DNA of 6,348 nt from Candidatus Aegiribacteria sp. (GTDB lineage: Bacteria > Fermentibacterota > Fermentibacteria > Fermentibacterales > JCC-6), in the NCBI GenBank assembly GCA_030640155.1, contig DAOWJX010000288.1:1-6348 (forward strand), given 5' to 3'. This document shows, piece after piece, positions 1 through 6,224 of this stretch; position 1 is the first letter of the stretch, and every line of letters begins with the position of its first letter. Both the position numbers and the translations under genes were made by a program. The notes below the pieces were generated by a model. That model saw nothing but the letters and a program-made list of their open reading frames with translations, searched no databases and had not been told where the DNA came from.

Positions 1-224
1 ATTCTGTAGAGAGAACCATCGGCACTGAGCATGATAAGCTTATTCGATCCGCAGGAAAGGAGGGCTCTTCCCTGTGGCAGCCCTTCCATGTATCTTTCCA
101 CCTCCCAATCGGAGGAGCGGATGAATGTCATACGGGACTGATCATTGCTCTGGTATTCCATTACCTCATGACATCCGAGGATTGTCATCAGCAGTATCAG
201 AAAGGGAATAAAGATGACCTTCAT
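1..224 (-). CDS. N-terminal part of a predicted lipoprotein (3' end outside window)
   Basis: The reading frame starts at an ATG (222-224) and stays open for 74 codons to the window edge, so the C-terminus is missing. The protein begins MKVIFIPFLILLMTILGC: a lysine, a hydrophobic stretch over residues 3-17, and a lipobox-like I-L-G-C ending at Cys18. This is the layout of a type II (lipoprotein) signal peptide, so the mature protein is predicted to be lipid-anchored at Cys18. A strong Shine-Dalgarno GGAGGAA lies six bases before the start and fixes it. The visible mature part (HEVMEYQSND ... ERYMEGLPQGRALLSCGSNK ... LSADGSLYR) matches no family I recognise. The ending resembles a beta-propeller strand, but that is only a guess. 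It lies 182 bp downstream of the receptor gene on the same strand, so co-transcription is possible. Confidence is good for a real lipoprotein gene and nil for a specific function. Confidence 0.8.
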   Translation of the reverse strand, partial: MKVIFIPFLILLMTILGCHEVMEYQSNDQSRMTFIRSSDWEVERYMEGLPQGRALLSCGSNKLIMLSADGSLYR

Positions 225-230
225 TAATGA

Positions 231-237
231 TTCCTCC
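231..237 (-). promoter_or_regulatory. Shine-Dalgarno site of the lipoprotein gene
   Basis: On the minus strand this reads GGAGGAA, six bases before the ATG at 224. It is a near-consensus ribosome binding site and is what decides the start of the partial lipoprotein gene. It also shows that this organism uses Shine-Dalgarno initiation, which is uncommon in classical Bacteroidota. Confidence 0.8.
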
Positions 238-246
238 AAATAACCC

Positions 247-408
247 AGGAGCCTGTCCGACAATGAAACATTGGCATAAAACCCACACAGATGGCTACAA
301 TACTCGCATATTATCGTCAAATACATACAGTATTCTCCTCAAATCTCCGAGCATTCTATCTCAGCCTTGAGGATATTCTGCTCAATGTACATTGCCGGAC
401 ACACTCCT
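247..408. repeat. Gap bounded by an imperfect inverted repeat (possible MITE-like element or paired operator)
   Basis: The plus strand at 247-265 reads AGGAGCCTGTCCGACAATG. The minus strand from 408 down to 390 reads AGGAGTGTGTCCGGCAATG, which agrees at 16 of 19 positions. Both arms continue into ACATTG after one or two unmatched bases. Each arm is itself a small palindrome: CAATG-AAA-CATTG at 261-273, and the perfect 12-mer CAATGTACATTG at 383-394. The outer edge of the right arm overlaps the TAG stop (407-409) of the receptor gene. The interior (274-382) is AT-rich and holds no gene that I can support. Terminal inverted repeats about 160 bp apart fit a small non-autonomous element, or two copies of one regulator site in opposite orientation. 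No transposase or clear target-site duplication is visible, so the nature of the repeat remains open. Confidence 0.5.
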
Positions 409-3082
409 AGAAGTATATATCAAGACACAGCAGAAAATGCCTTGCCGGTGAATATGCCCCGGGATTACCTATAAGACCTCCTGGTTCTCCTGTGCTCTGA
501 TAGTAGGCAGTATCGAATATTCTGTCCACATTGCTTCTGTTGAAAAGGTTGTAGATGGTTATACTGGCTCTGAATTCCAGAGTATTCACCCAGAAACGGC
601 GTGACAGCTTCGCGTCGGTCTGCATTGTCCAGGGGTAGCGCTCGGTGTTAACCCTGGGGATGTCCGATGTTCCAGAAGGTGGAGAGTATGGAAAACCGCT
701 TCCGTAAGTCCAGTCAACGGCCAGTTCCATGCCCTCAAGGGGATAGATACCGTAAAACCGGGGTCCGCTTCCCCTGGGAACCGCGTAATTCAGATGTGCG
801 GAAGCAGCATGCCGCTGGTCCCAGTCAAGATAGTTGTCCTCTGAAGGTGGAATGGTATCACCCTGTGCGGAATATTCGTACTGGGAAGTTGCTGAGGAGT
901 ACTTACCTTTCGCAATCGAGTATGTGTAGTTGATGCTTCCGGACAGGTAATCTCCAGGAAGTCTCAGGAAAGTGATCTCCACGCCGCGGACCGAACCGTG
1001 GCTTTCATCGTTGCTGTACTGGAAGTAACTTCCCATACTCTCAGTGTAATGACTTGATGTTCTTACAAGCCCTGTAATATCTTTGTAGAATCCTGATACA
1101 GCCATTGAGGAGCGGTTTGAGAAACGGTGCCGGAGGCCCGCTTCATAGCTTATGGTCCGCTGGGCATCAAGGTCGGGGTTTCCTACGATGGTAGTGGTTT
1201 CAGCTGCGTTGTAATCGGTTCCGAAGTACATCTGATTCATATTGGGCATCTGGAAATAATGACCATACGTACAGAAAAAGACATCCCTGTCCGAAATGGG
1301 ATTGGTCATTCCTATGCGAGGGCTGACCTGATACTTGGCTGAAGCAGCATGAAACGTGTAATCATCAGGGGAAACCAATTCAGCATTCGGTTCGAAATAG
1401 TCGAATCGGAGACCGGTATTAAGCACCAGACCACCGGAAAAGCGGGAAGACATTTCCGAATAGATACTTCCGGAATATGGGTATGCTTTCCAGAGGCTTG
1501 CGTACGTTGTAAGCCAGTTCTCGATGTAGGCACTGTAGTCGTAAAGGTCGTAGTAGTTGGCTTCGAGTCCTGTACTCAATTCCATAATGGTGTTCAGCTT
1601 CCCTGTGAAATCAAGCTTCCCTGTTGTAACATAATTGTTTGATTCCAGCCAGACATCGGGATGGATACCTGAATGGTAGAATCCCGTTGAATCGGTAACT
1701 CTCGATTCAATTGCTGAAAAGAAGATCCAGTCGGAGGGTGAAAATCCATCACCGAGATATCCTCCATCTGCAGATCTGATTCGCTGCCACTGGCAGAAAC
1801 GGTTCCAGCTGACCTTGAAATCAATAAAAGCCCTTTCACCGATCATCTGAGTAAGACCTGTTGTAACACCGTAATCCTCTTCGTACCTGATAGGAATTGC
1901 GTAATCGGGATTGCGAGCCATGTAAGGTTCTTCTTCGATGTATGCCGGATGATCGTACAGGGACCATGTCCACTCATCCCAACCGTTCTGTCTGTAGTAA
2001 TAATGACCGTTAATCCATATTCTTGTTTTCCCGGTAGGCCGCCAGGTAATCTTACCGCTTCCGTTGATAAGGTTCTGCCAGTTGTTCTCCCAGTTGCCGC
2101 GGCTGTCCTCGAGATTGTAACCGCTCCGCATCCATTCGCATGCACCGAAAAATCTCACTTCACCCGGCAATTCGATCCCGATGGCAGGAAGAAGGTAACT
2201 TGTTATAGGTTCAGGTCCTCCTAATGCCAGTTCGCAGTTGATGCAGTCACTTCTGTAATTATCGTTCTCAGAAGGTTCCGAGTAATTGCGGGATTCGTTC
2301 TCGTAACCGAATACAGTCATGTCACCGTGGCGGATATGAAATTCCCCCTCGTAGCTGGAGCCACCTTCCTTTGTGACAAGATTAACTATCCCGGACATTG
2401 CGTTGCCGTAACGGGCGCTGAGTCCACCGGTAATTATGGATGCCTCGGAAAGGGCAGAAAGAGGAACGCCTGAAACAAAGGCATTTGTCACTGGAGAACG
2501 CATGGAAACACCATCAAGAAGGAAAGCTACCTCTCCGGACCGTCCTCCTCTTATATGAATCTCCCCTCCCTGTGCCGTAATACCAGGCTGGCGCTGGACA
2601 ATATCCAGTATACCGGCTACAGGCATTGTTTCGATTTCTTCTCGGTCGATCACATGTATGGTGGATGGAACGTTTTCAAGTATCAGGTTCCTCTGGTTGA
2701 TCACCTGAATGACCGTTCGTCCTGAAGTTGATTCCTCCAGTGTAAAATTGATGTGTGTTGTCTGATCAGATACTACAGTCACACCCTCAATTGTTACGGA
2801 TCCCATTCCAACCATTCTTGCGGTAACTGTGTATACACCGGGGGAAAGACGGGGAATGTAGTATTCACCGTTCTCATCCGTCATTGAACCAAAGGGAGTG
2901 CCTTCAATTATTACGCTTGCACCCACAAGACCATCTCCCGAGCTGTTACTGACAAATCCGGCAACAGTACCGGTAGTTGCAGCTGAAGCTATTCCGCAGA
3001 TCAGCAGAAGGTAGAAAACAAAATGAAGAAACAGTGCTGAATACCTGTAACAGAAACTTTTCTTAAATAGACTATCCTGCAT
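407..3082 (-). CDS. TonB-dependent outer-membrane receptor with carboxypeptidase-regulatory-like domain
   Basis: This 891-residue protein is predicted to be a 22-stranded outer-membrane barrel that takes up a ligand using TonB energy; the substrate is unknown. Residues 1-34 look like a signal peptide (KK near the N-terminus, hydrophobic core, ending ASA). Residues 37-117 are a carboxypeptidase-regulatory-like beta-sandwich (GTVAGFVSNSSGDGLVGASV ... TDENGEYYIPRLSPGVYTV). A TonB-box-like TVIQV follows at about 123-127. The plug covers about 130-240, with IHIRGGRSGEVAFLLDGVSM (175-194) and the family-typical GGLSARYGNAMSGIVNLVTK (219-238). The rest is barrel, ending DIYF with the C-terminal aromatic residue typical of BAM substrates, so the TAG stop is authentic. 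Length is normal for the family. The start is the ATG at 3080-3082, with AAGGGG (3094-3099) eleven bases upstream. No SusD-like partner is visible. A CxxC (C280, C283) lies early in the barrel. Assignment to the family is secure; the ligand is not. Confidence 0.95.
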   Translation of the reverse strand: MQDSLFKKSFCYRYSALFLHFVFYLLLICGIASAATTGTVAGFVSNSSGDGLVGASVIIEGTPFGSMTDENGEYYIPRLSPGVYTVTARMVGMGSVTIEGVTVVSDQTTHINFTLEESTSGRTVIQVINQRNLILENVPSTIHVIDREEIETMPVAGILDIVQRQPGITAQGGEIHIRGGRSGEVAFLLDGVSMRSPVTNAFVSGVPLSALSEASIITGGLSARYGNAMSGIVNLVTKEGGSSYEGEFHIRHGDMTVFGYENESRNYSEPSENDNYRSDCINCELALGGPEPITSYLLPAIGIELPGEVRFFGACEWMRSGYNLEDSRGNWENNWQNLINGSGKITWRPTGKTRIWINGHYYYRQNGWDEWTWSLYDHPAYIEEEPYMARNPDYAIPIRYEEDYGVTTGLTQMIGERAFIDFKVSWNRFCQWQRIRSADGGYLGDGFSPSDWIFFSAIESRVTDSTGFYHSGIHPDVWLESNNYVTTGKLDFTGKLNTIMELSTGLEANYYDLYDYSAYIENWLTTYASLWKAYPYSGSIYSEMSSRFSGGLVLNTGLRFDYFEPNAELVSPDDYTFHAASAKYQVSPRIGMTNPISDRDVFFCTYGHYFQMPNMNQMYFGTDYNAAETTTIVGNPDLDAQRTISYEAGLRHRFSNRSSMAVSGFYKDITGLVRTSSHYTESMGSYFQYSNDESHGSVRGVEITFLRLPGDYLSGSINYTYSIAKGKYSSATSQYEYSAQGDTIPPSEDNYLDWDQRHAASAHLNYAVPRGSGPRFYGIYPLEGMELAVDWTYGSGFPYSPPSGTSDIPRVNTERYPWTMQTDAKLSRRFWVNTLEFRASITIYNLFNRSNVDRIFDTAYYQSTGEPGGLIGNPGAYSPARHFLLCLDIYF

Positions 3083-3102
3083 ACGATTACCGGCCCCTTA
3101 GA

Positions 3103-3120
3103 GTTACAGTAACCATGGTT
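3103..3120. promoter_or_regulatory. Two short overlapping dyads upstream of the receptor gene (possible operator)
   Basis: GTTACAGTAAC (3103-3113) has 5-bp arms around one base, and it overlaps the perfect palindrome AACCATGGTT (3111-3120). They lie 21-38 bp upstream of the receptor start, between it and a candidate -10 box. Dyads placed like this often bind repressors of receptor genes, but no known operator consensus is recognised here. Short palindromes also arise by chance. Confidence 0.25.
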
Positions 3121-3156
3121 TTCCTTTCATCGATTTCCATTCAACCCGCAATAAGA

Positions 3157-3162
3157 ATTATA
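3157..3162 (-). promoter_or_regulatory. Candidate -10 box of the receptor gene
   Basis: The minus strand reads TATAAT here, a perfect sigma-70-type -10 hexamer. Transcription would start near 3150 and give a leader of about 68 nt containing the dyads at 3103-3120. No good -35 hexamer is found at 16-18 bp upstream, and the Bacteroidota TAnnTTTG motif is absent. This is a weak call in an AT-rich stretch. Confidence 0.25.
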
Positions 3163-3211
3163 AGAACTTACACCAGTTAGATTGCTCTGTCCATAGAAGA
3201 AGCAGAGAAGA

Positions 3212-3308
3212 GGCCGGGGCTAACATCTGAACATTACCTGCGGGGACACGCACCAGAGCGTGCATGTCCCCGTTGTGGCGATGGTATGTTGAGATGTTAG
3301 CCCCGGCC
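3212..3308. repeat. 97-nt long palindrome with nested hairpin (REP/MITE-like intergenic repeat)
   Basis: The outer arms GGCCGGGGCTAACATCT (3212-3228) and AGATGTTAGCCCCGGCC (3292-3308) are perfect 17-bp reverse complements. Past one G-G mismatch (3229/3291) the pairing continues: AACAT (3230-3234) with ATGTT (3286-3290), then ACC (3236-3238) with GGT (3283-3285), leaving T3235 as a bulge. Inside sits a second hairpin, CGGGGACA (3241-3248) with TGTCCCCG (3265-3272), and its loop can pair CGC with GCG. The internal loop is asymmetric (2 nt on the left, 10 nt on the right). About 33 bp of pairing over 97 nt cannot be chance. This nested architecture fits REP/BIME or MITE elements, such as those mobilised by IS200-like RAYT transposases, but no transposase is present here. 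It lies in the divergent gap just before the Shine-Dalgarno of the plus-strand gene, so it may also act as a transcription insulator or a structured leader. Confidence 0.85.
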
Positions 3309-3329
3309 CCTATTTTGGTATAGTACTTG

Positions 3330-3336
3330 AAGGAGG
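3330..3336 (+). promoter_or_regulatory. Shine-Dalgarno site that sets the TTG start at 3342
   Basis: AAGGAGG is a consensus ribosome binding site five bases before the TTG at 3342-3344. It lies inside the longest open frame, which would otherwise begin at another TTG at 3327. That upstream TTG has only the palindrome edge and CCTATTTTGGTATAGTAC before it, with no ribosome binding site. The 3342 start is therefore preferred. Confidence 0.8.
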
Positions 3337-3341
3337 AAAAT

Positions 3342-4931
3342 TTGACTGATTTCGTTATTTTCAGCGGAAAGCCTGTCGCTATAACCATTCTGTTCCTGTG
3401 TGCTGCAATTCTGATCGTTGCAGTACTGTTTTCAGGTATGCCCCTGAACCATGATAGCGCGCTTCTGCTTCAGTGTGGAAGGCTTATAACCGATGGAAGC
3501 ATTCCGTATATCGATCACGTCGAGATAAGCTTATACATGAACCAGTATATCCATGTGCCGCCTGTTCTTCTGTCGAACCTGCTTTCCATCAATGTATCGG
3601 GAATATTCACTGCTGGAGTTCTGATCTTTGTACTATACAGCTGCTTCGCTGTCTTACTGCTGGTTCGTGAATTGAAATGCTTCCATTCCCGGGCAGGAAT
3701 GGCCCTTGTTGCTTCATCCGTGCTGATTCTATCGATGCAGGCATACAGCGATGGAGATTTCGGGCAAAGGGAGCATCTGTTCCTGCTTGCGTATCTTCCG
3801 TTTATCTTTGTCAGGTTTTCCAGATATAAGGATATAAGCGTCAGCACACTGCAAGCAGTCATAGCAGGTTTTTTCATGGGCGTAATGATTCTGTGCAAAC
3901 CGAGTTTTCTTATAATGGTTGTTCTGATCGAAGTCTGGATGAGACTGCGATCCGGAAAAACGAAGACACTGAATAAACCTGAAATGCTCACAATTTATTC
4001 TATTGCATTTCTATTCGCGGTTCATCTAATACTGCTTCCGGAGTCACTGCACTCTCCATTCTTTACCAGATGGCTACCGTATGTTGCAGAACATTACAGT
4101 TCATATAATGAGACTTTTTACAGATTGATATCGAAAAATCTGATGTTATGGCCAGTACTGATAGGAGGGATTGCGGCAGGATTATTTTCTATGACGAAAA
4201 CCAGATCAGCCAACCGATTTCTTCTTGAAACGTTGATCCTGGCCGTAGTAATTGGAGTTATCCTGTATTTTCTGCAGCATAAAGGCTGGATATATCATCT
4301 GTTTCCAGCGTTTGGATTTGCAGTTGTACTGTGGGCGGTTGTCGCTGTGATCCTGCAAGAGAAGTACAGATCGACACGAACTACAGGAAATCTGGCCGGA
4401 ATCGCTTTACTATTCTGCCCGCTAATTATCTGTTTGCTTATTGCCGGGAAATCGTTTCAGCTTGCTGATTCACACTATACAGACATGGATGATTACCTTG
4501 AACTGATTGAAGTCTATTCAAATCCGGATCAGCGGATTTCATTCATCTCGACTTCAGTGTATCCGAAATATCCCACACTGGTATATGCTGACAGATTACC
4601 GGGAACAAGGTTCATGTTTACCTTTCCCATTGCATTTGCTAACCATAACACCGCATCCGATGATTCATCCGAATTCGGCTACCGTTCACCGGAGGAATGT
4701 ACCGATGATGAACGTCGGTTCCTGATGGAGCTTGGCATGGACATTCAGAATAACAAACCTGCTCTGGTATTCATACAGGCAACAGAGCAGTGCCAGGGCT
4801 GCCCTCCAGGTTTCAGGGTTGATGAATATCTCATCAATATCGGGTGGCTCGACGAATACATGAGTACCTACAGATTACTGTTCACCAGAAACGGATACAG
4901 AACCTATCAGCTGATCATGAGCGGTAATTAA
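3342..4931 (+). CDS. Polytopic membrane protein, GT-C-type glycosyltransferase-like
   Basis: This 529-residue protein probably transfers a sugar from a lipid-linked donor in the cytoplasmic membrane; acceptor and donor are unknown. About ten hydrophobic segments are seen (roughly 11-31, 89-109, 118-133, 146-160, 169-198, 216-233, 268-285, 293-311, 318-339, 350-369). They are followed by a soluble domain at about 375-529 that is predicted to be periplasmic. The first loop after TM1 (NHDSALLLQCGRLITDGSIPYID, then HVPPVLL) has the shape typical of GT-C enzymes such as the PMT_2/GT39 and GT87 groups: an early acidic residue (D38), then a G...PY.D motif. FGQREH (140-145) and KGWIYHLFPA (314-323) look like conserved loop motifs. 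The C-terminal domain carries a CxxC (C484, C487). The start is TTG 3342, chosen for the Shine-Dalgarno at 3330-3336. It is divergent from the receptor and convergent with the broken gene at 4977, with 45 bp between and no clear terminator. The fold is likely; a specific function is not supported. Confidence 0.85.
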   Translation: MTDFVIFSGKPVAITILFLCAAILIVAVLFSGMPLNHDSALLLQCGRLITDGSIPYIDHVEISLYMNQYIHVPPVLLSNLLSINVSGIFTAGVLIFVLYSCFAVLLLVRELKCFHSRAGMALVASSVLILSMQAYSDGDFGQREHLFLLAYLPFIFVRFSRYKDISVSTLQAVIAGFFMGVMILCKPSFLIMVVLIEVWMRLRSGKTKTLNKPEMLTIYSIAFLFAVHLILLPESLHSPFFTRWLPYVAEHYSSYNETFYRLISKNLMLWPVLIGGIAAGLFSMTKTRSANRFLLETLILAVVIGVILYFLQHKGWIYHLFPAFGFAVVLWAVVAVILQEKYRSTRTTGNLAGIALLFCPLIICLLIAGKSFQLADSHYTDMDDYLELIEVYSNPDQRISFISTSVYPKYPTLVYADRLPGTRFMFTFPIAFANHNTASDDSSEFGYRSPEECTDDERRFLMELGMDIQNNKPALVFIQATEQCQGCPPGFRVDEYLINIGWLDEYMSTYRLLFTRNGYRTYQLIMSGN

Positions 4932-4976
4932 ATAATCATTTTTCATCATCCATCTGAGCGGACTTTGCTCCCCGGA

Positions 4977-6143
4977 TTACAGCAGAATCATCCGTTTTGC
5001 GCAGTTGAATAAGGATCCTTCAATCCTGCAGAAATACACCCCGGGGCAAACATGACACCCTTCCCCGTCAGTCCCGTTCCAGATGATAGAATAAGTACCG
5101 GCCTCCATTGGTTTATCAACGAGAGTCGTGACTATTCTTCCGGAGATATCATAGATCGAGAGAGACACCACTCCATCAGCCCCTGATGGAAGGTTGAAAA
5201 CAATTGTTGTTAAATTGCTGAATGGGTTGGGATAAATGTGGATATTTGACAGTTCAGGCACCGTACCTGATTGGGGTTCCGAAACCGAGGTTTCCGAACT
5301 CAGCTTTATCAGATAGATATTGTATTCCCCCGCATAATAATCGTACGTATTCCCGGCAATGATAAAACCGCCATCCGTGGTCAAATCTACCGATCTGCCC
5401 TCATCCAGGTTCTCCCCCCCGACAGTTTTTGACCATACGGTATCACCGTTATCATCTGTTCTGAGAAGCCAGACATCAGAATTGCCGGCTCCAAAGGATT
5501 CAGTGTAACCCGCAACGATATACCCGCCATCGCTGATCTGCTGAACTGAGCATCCACAATCTTCGTAAGCTCCGCCGAAAGTTCTCGTCCATTCACTTTC
5601 GCCATCGCTGTCGGTTTTCACAAGCCAGACATCATAATCCCCTGAGCCGTAGGATCTGGTATCACCTGCCATGATGTATCCGCCATCAGCGGTTTGCCGA
5701 ACAGAATGACTGCGCTCGGTGTCAGTTCCCCCGAAGGTTTTTGTCCATGATGAAATACCGTTGCTGTTGGTTTTGATCAGCCAGAAGTCCCTGCTTCCCG
5801 CTCCGTAGGAATAGGTATCAGCGAGAACGATGTAACCGCCGTCACCGGTCTGCTGAACGGACATACCATTATCGTAATCCTCTGCTCCGAATGTTCTTGT
5901 CCATTCAGAATTTCCGTTGGTATCTGTTTTTATCAGCCAGACATTCCAGGCTGCAGCGAAGGAAGGTTGCGTCATACCGACGATGATATATCCTCCGTCC
6001 GTAGTCTACTGAACACACCGTCCAAACTCATAGATGCTTCCCCCGAATATTCTTGTCCACTGTACATCAGGCTCAATCTGGGCTGATGACATCGAGGATA
6101 GTAACATTAATAAACTGAGTTGAAGGAATTCTCTTCTATGCAT
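4977..6143 (-). pseudogene. Secreted five-repeat protein with C-terminal sorting-like domain, interrupted by an in-frame TAG
   Basis: One frame of 388 codons runs from the ATG at 6141-6143 to the TAA at 4977-4979, broken only by TAG at 6006-6008 (codon 46). Residues 1-21 (MHRREFLQLSLLMLLSSMSSA) form a good signal peptide. Residues 29-284 hold five repeats of about 52 residues with the pattern W(T/S)(K/R)TFGG...SVQQT.DGGYI..G.T.S.GAG..D.WLIKTD..G, probably a beta-propeller-like fold. Residues 300-388 are a FlgD-Ig/type-IX-like C-terminal domain (IYPNPF, YDISGR, WNGTDGEG, GVYFCRI, ending KRMILL), which in FCB bacteria directs export or anchors surface proteins. The TAG replaces the glutamine in the repeat motif, so one C-to-T change explains it. 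Translation restart at Met57 (5973-5975) would give 332 residues without a signal peptide and with no ribosome binding site at a suitable distance. An alternative in-frame ATG lies at 6156-6158. A recent nonsense mutation, a sequencing error or readthrough all fit; a pseudogene is the conservative call. Confidence 0.75.
5292..6059 (-). repeat. Five tandem coding repeats of about 156 bp
   Basis: Repeat units, each opening with a Trp codon, run 6059-5904, 5903-5748, 5747-5592, 5591-5436 and 5435-5292 on the minus strand. The first four are exactly 52 codons and the last is about 48. They are aligned at protein level (W...FGG, SVQQT.DGGYI, DVWLIKTD) but have diverged at the nucleotide level, so this is an old domain duplication, not a recent expansion. 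The first copy is the most degenerate (PSFAAAWN in place of SYGAGSRD) and carries the amber codon. Confidence 0.85.
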
Positions 6144-6172
6144 CTTTCCTCTCTTCATGCTAAGAAAAAAGT

Positions 6173-6192
6173 GGGGTCAGATCCTAAATATT
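6173..6192. repeat. Short motif resembling the end of a REP/MITE-like intergenic repeat
   Basis: The plus strand reads GGGGTCAGATCCTAAATATT. The start of the palindrome at 3216 reads GGGGCTAACATCTGAACATT, a similar layout of GGGG followed by ATC(T/C)..AA.ATT. From memory, GGGGTCAGA-type sequences recur next to IS200-like REP-associated transposases in metagenomic genomes. No inverted partner is present before the window ends, so this may be a single end, a remnant or coincidence. Confidence 0.25.
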
Positions 6193-6195
6193 AGC

Positions 6196-6224
6196 ATTAT
6201 CATCAATTTATTATATATACTCAA
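6196..6224 (-). promoter_or_regulatory. Candidate sigma-70-type promoter of the repeat-protein gene
   Basis: On the minus strand TTGAGT (6219-6224) and GATAAT (6196-6201) are separated by exactly 17 bp, matching 4 of 6 and 5 of 6 consensus bases. Transcription would begin near 6189, and the 45-nt leader to the ATG at 6143 would include the GGGGTCAGATCC motif. The surroundings are very AT-rich, which raises the chance of a false match. Confidence 0.35.

Noticed and set aside
315..320. TTGACG (minus strand) as a -35 box of the lipoprotein gene
   Set aside because: No acceptable -10 hexamer lies 16-18 bp downstream; GATAAT overlaps it immediately.
667..2224. Several open frames of 70-100 codons on both strands inside the receptor gene
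   Set aside because: They are shadows of the 891-residue receptor frame, with no family resemblance and no ribosome binding sites.
3319..3324. TATAGT as a -10 box for the plus-strand gene
   Set aside because: Transcription would begin near 3331, inside the Shine-Dalgarno site, leaving no room for ribosome binding, and there is no -35 box in the palindrome arm.
3158..3388. Minus-strand frame of 76 codons across the palindrome
   Set aside because: It overlaps the start of the well-supported plus-strand gene, has no ribosome binding site, and most of its sequence is the palindrome itself.
3515..3991. 158-codon minus-strand frame inside the membrane-protein gene
   Set aside because: It is antisense to a clear membrane-protein frame, and its composition (many Arg, Ser, Thr) is typical of a shadow frame.
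4932..4976. Terminator in the convergent gap (GAGC ... GCTC)
   Set aside because: The stem is only 4 bp with a 7-nt loop and no T-tract on either strand.
6006..6008. Genome-wide reassignment of TAG to glutamine
   Set aside because: The receptor ends with TAG right after a typical C-terminal YF, and a second in-frame TAG follows soon after, so TAG acts as a stop in this genome.
5292..6059. Possible CRISPR or DNA-level tandem array
   Set aside because: The 156-bp periodicity is conserved at protein level only; these are coding domain repeats without spacers.
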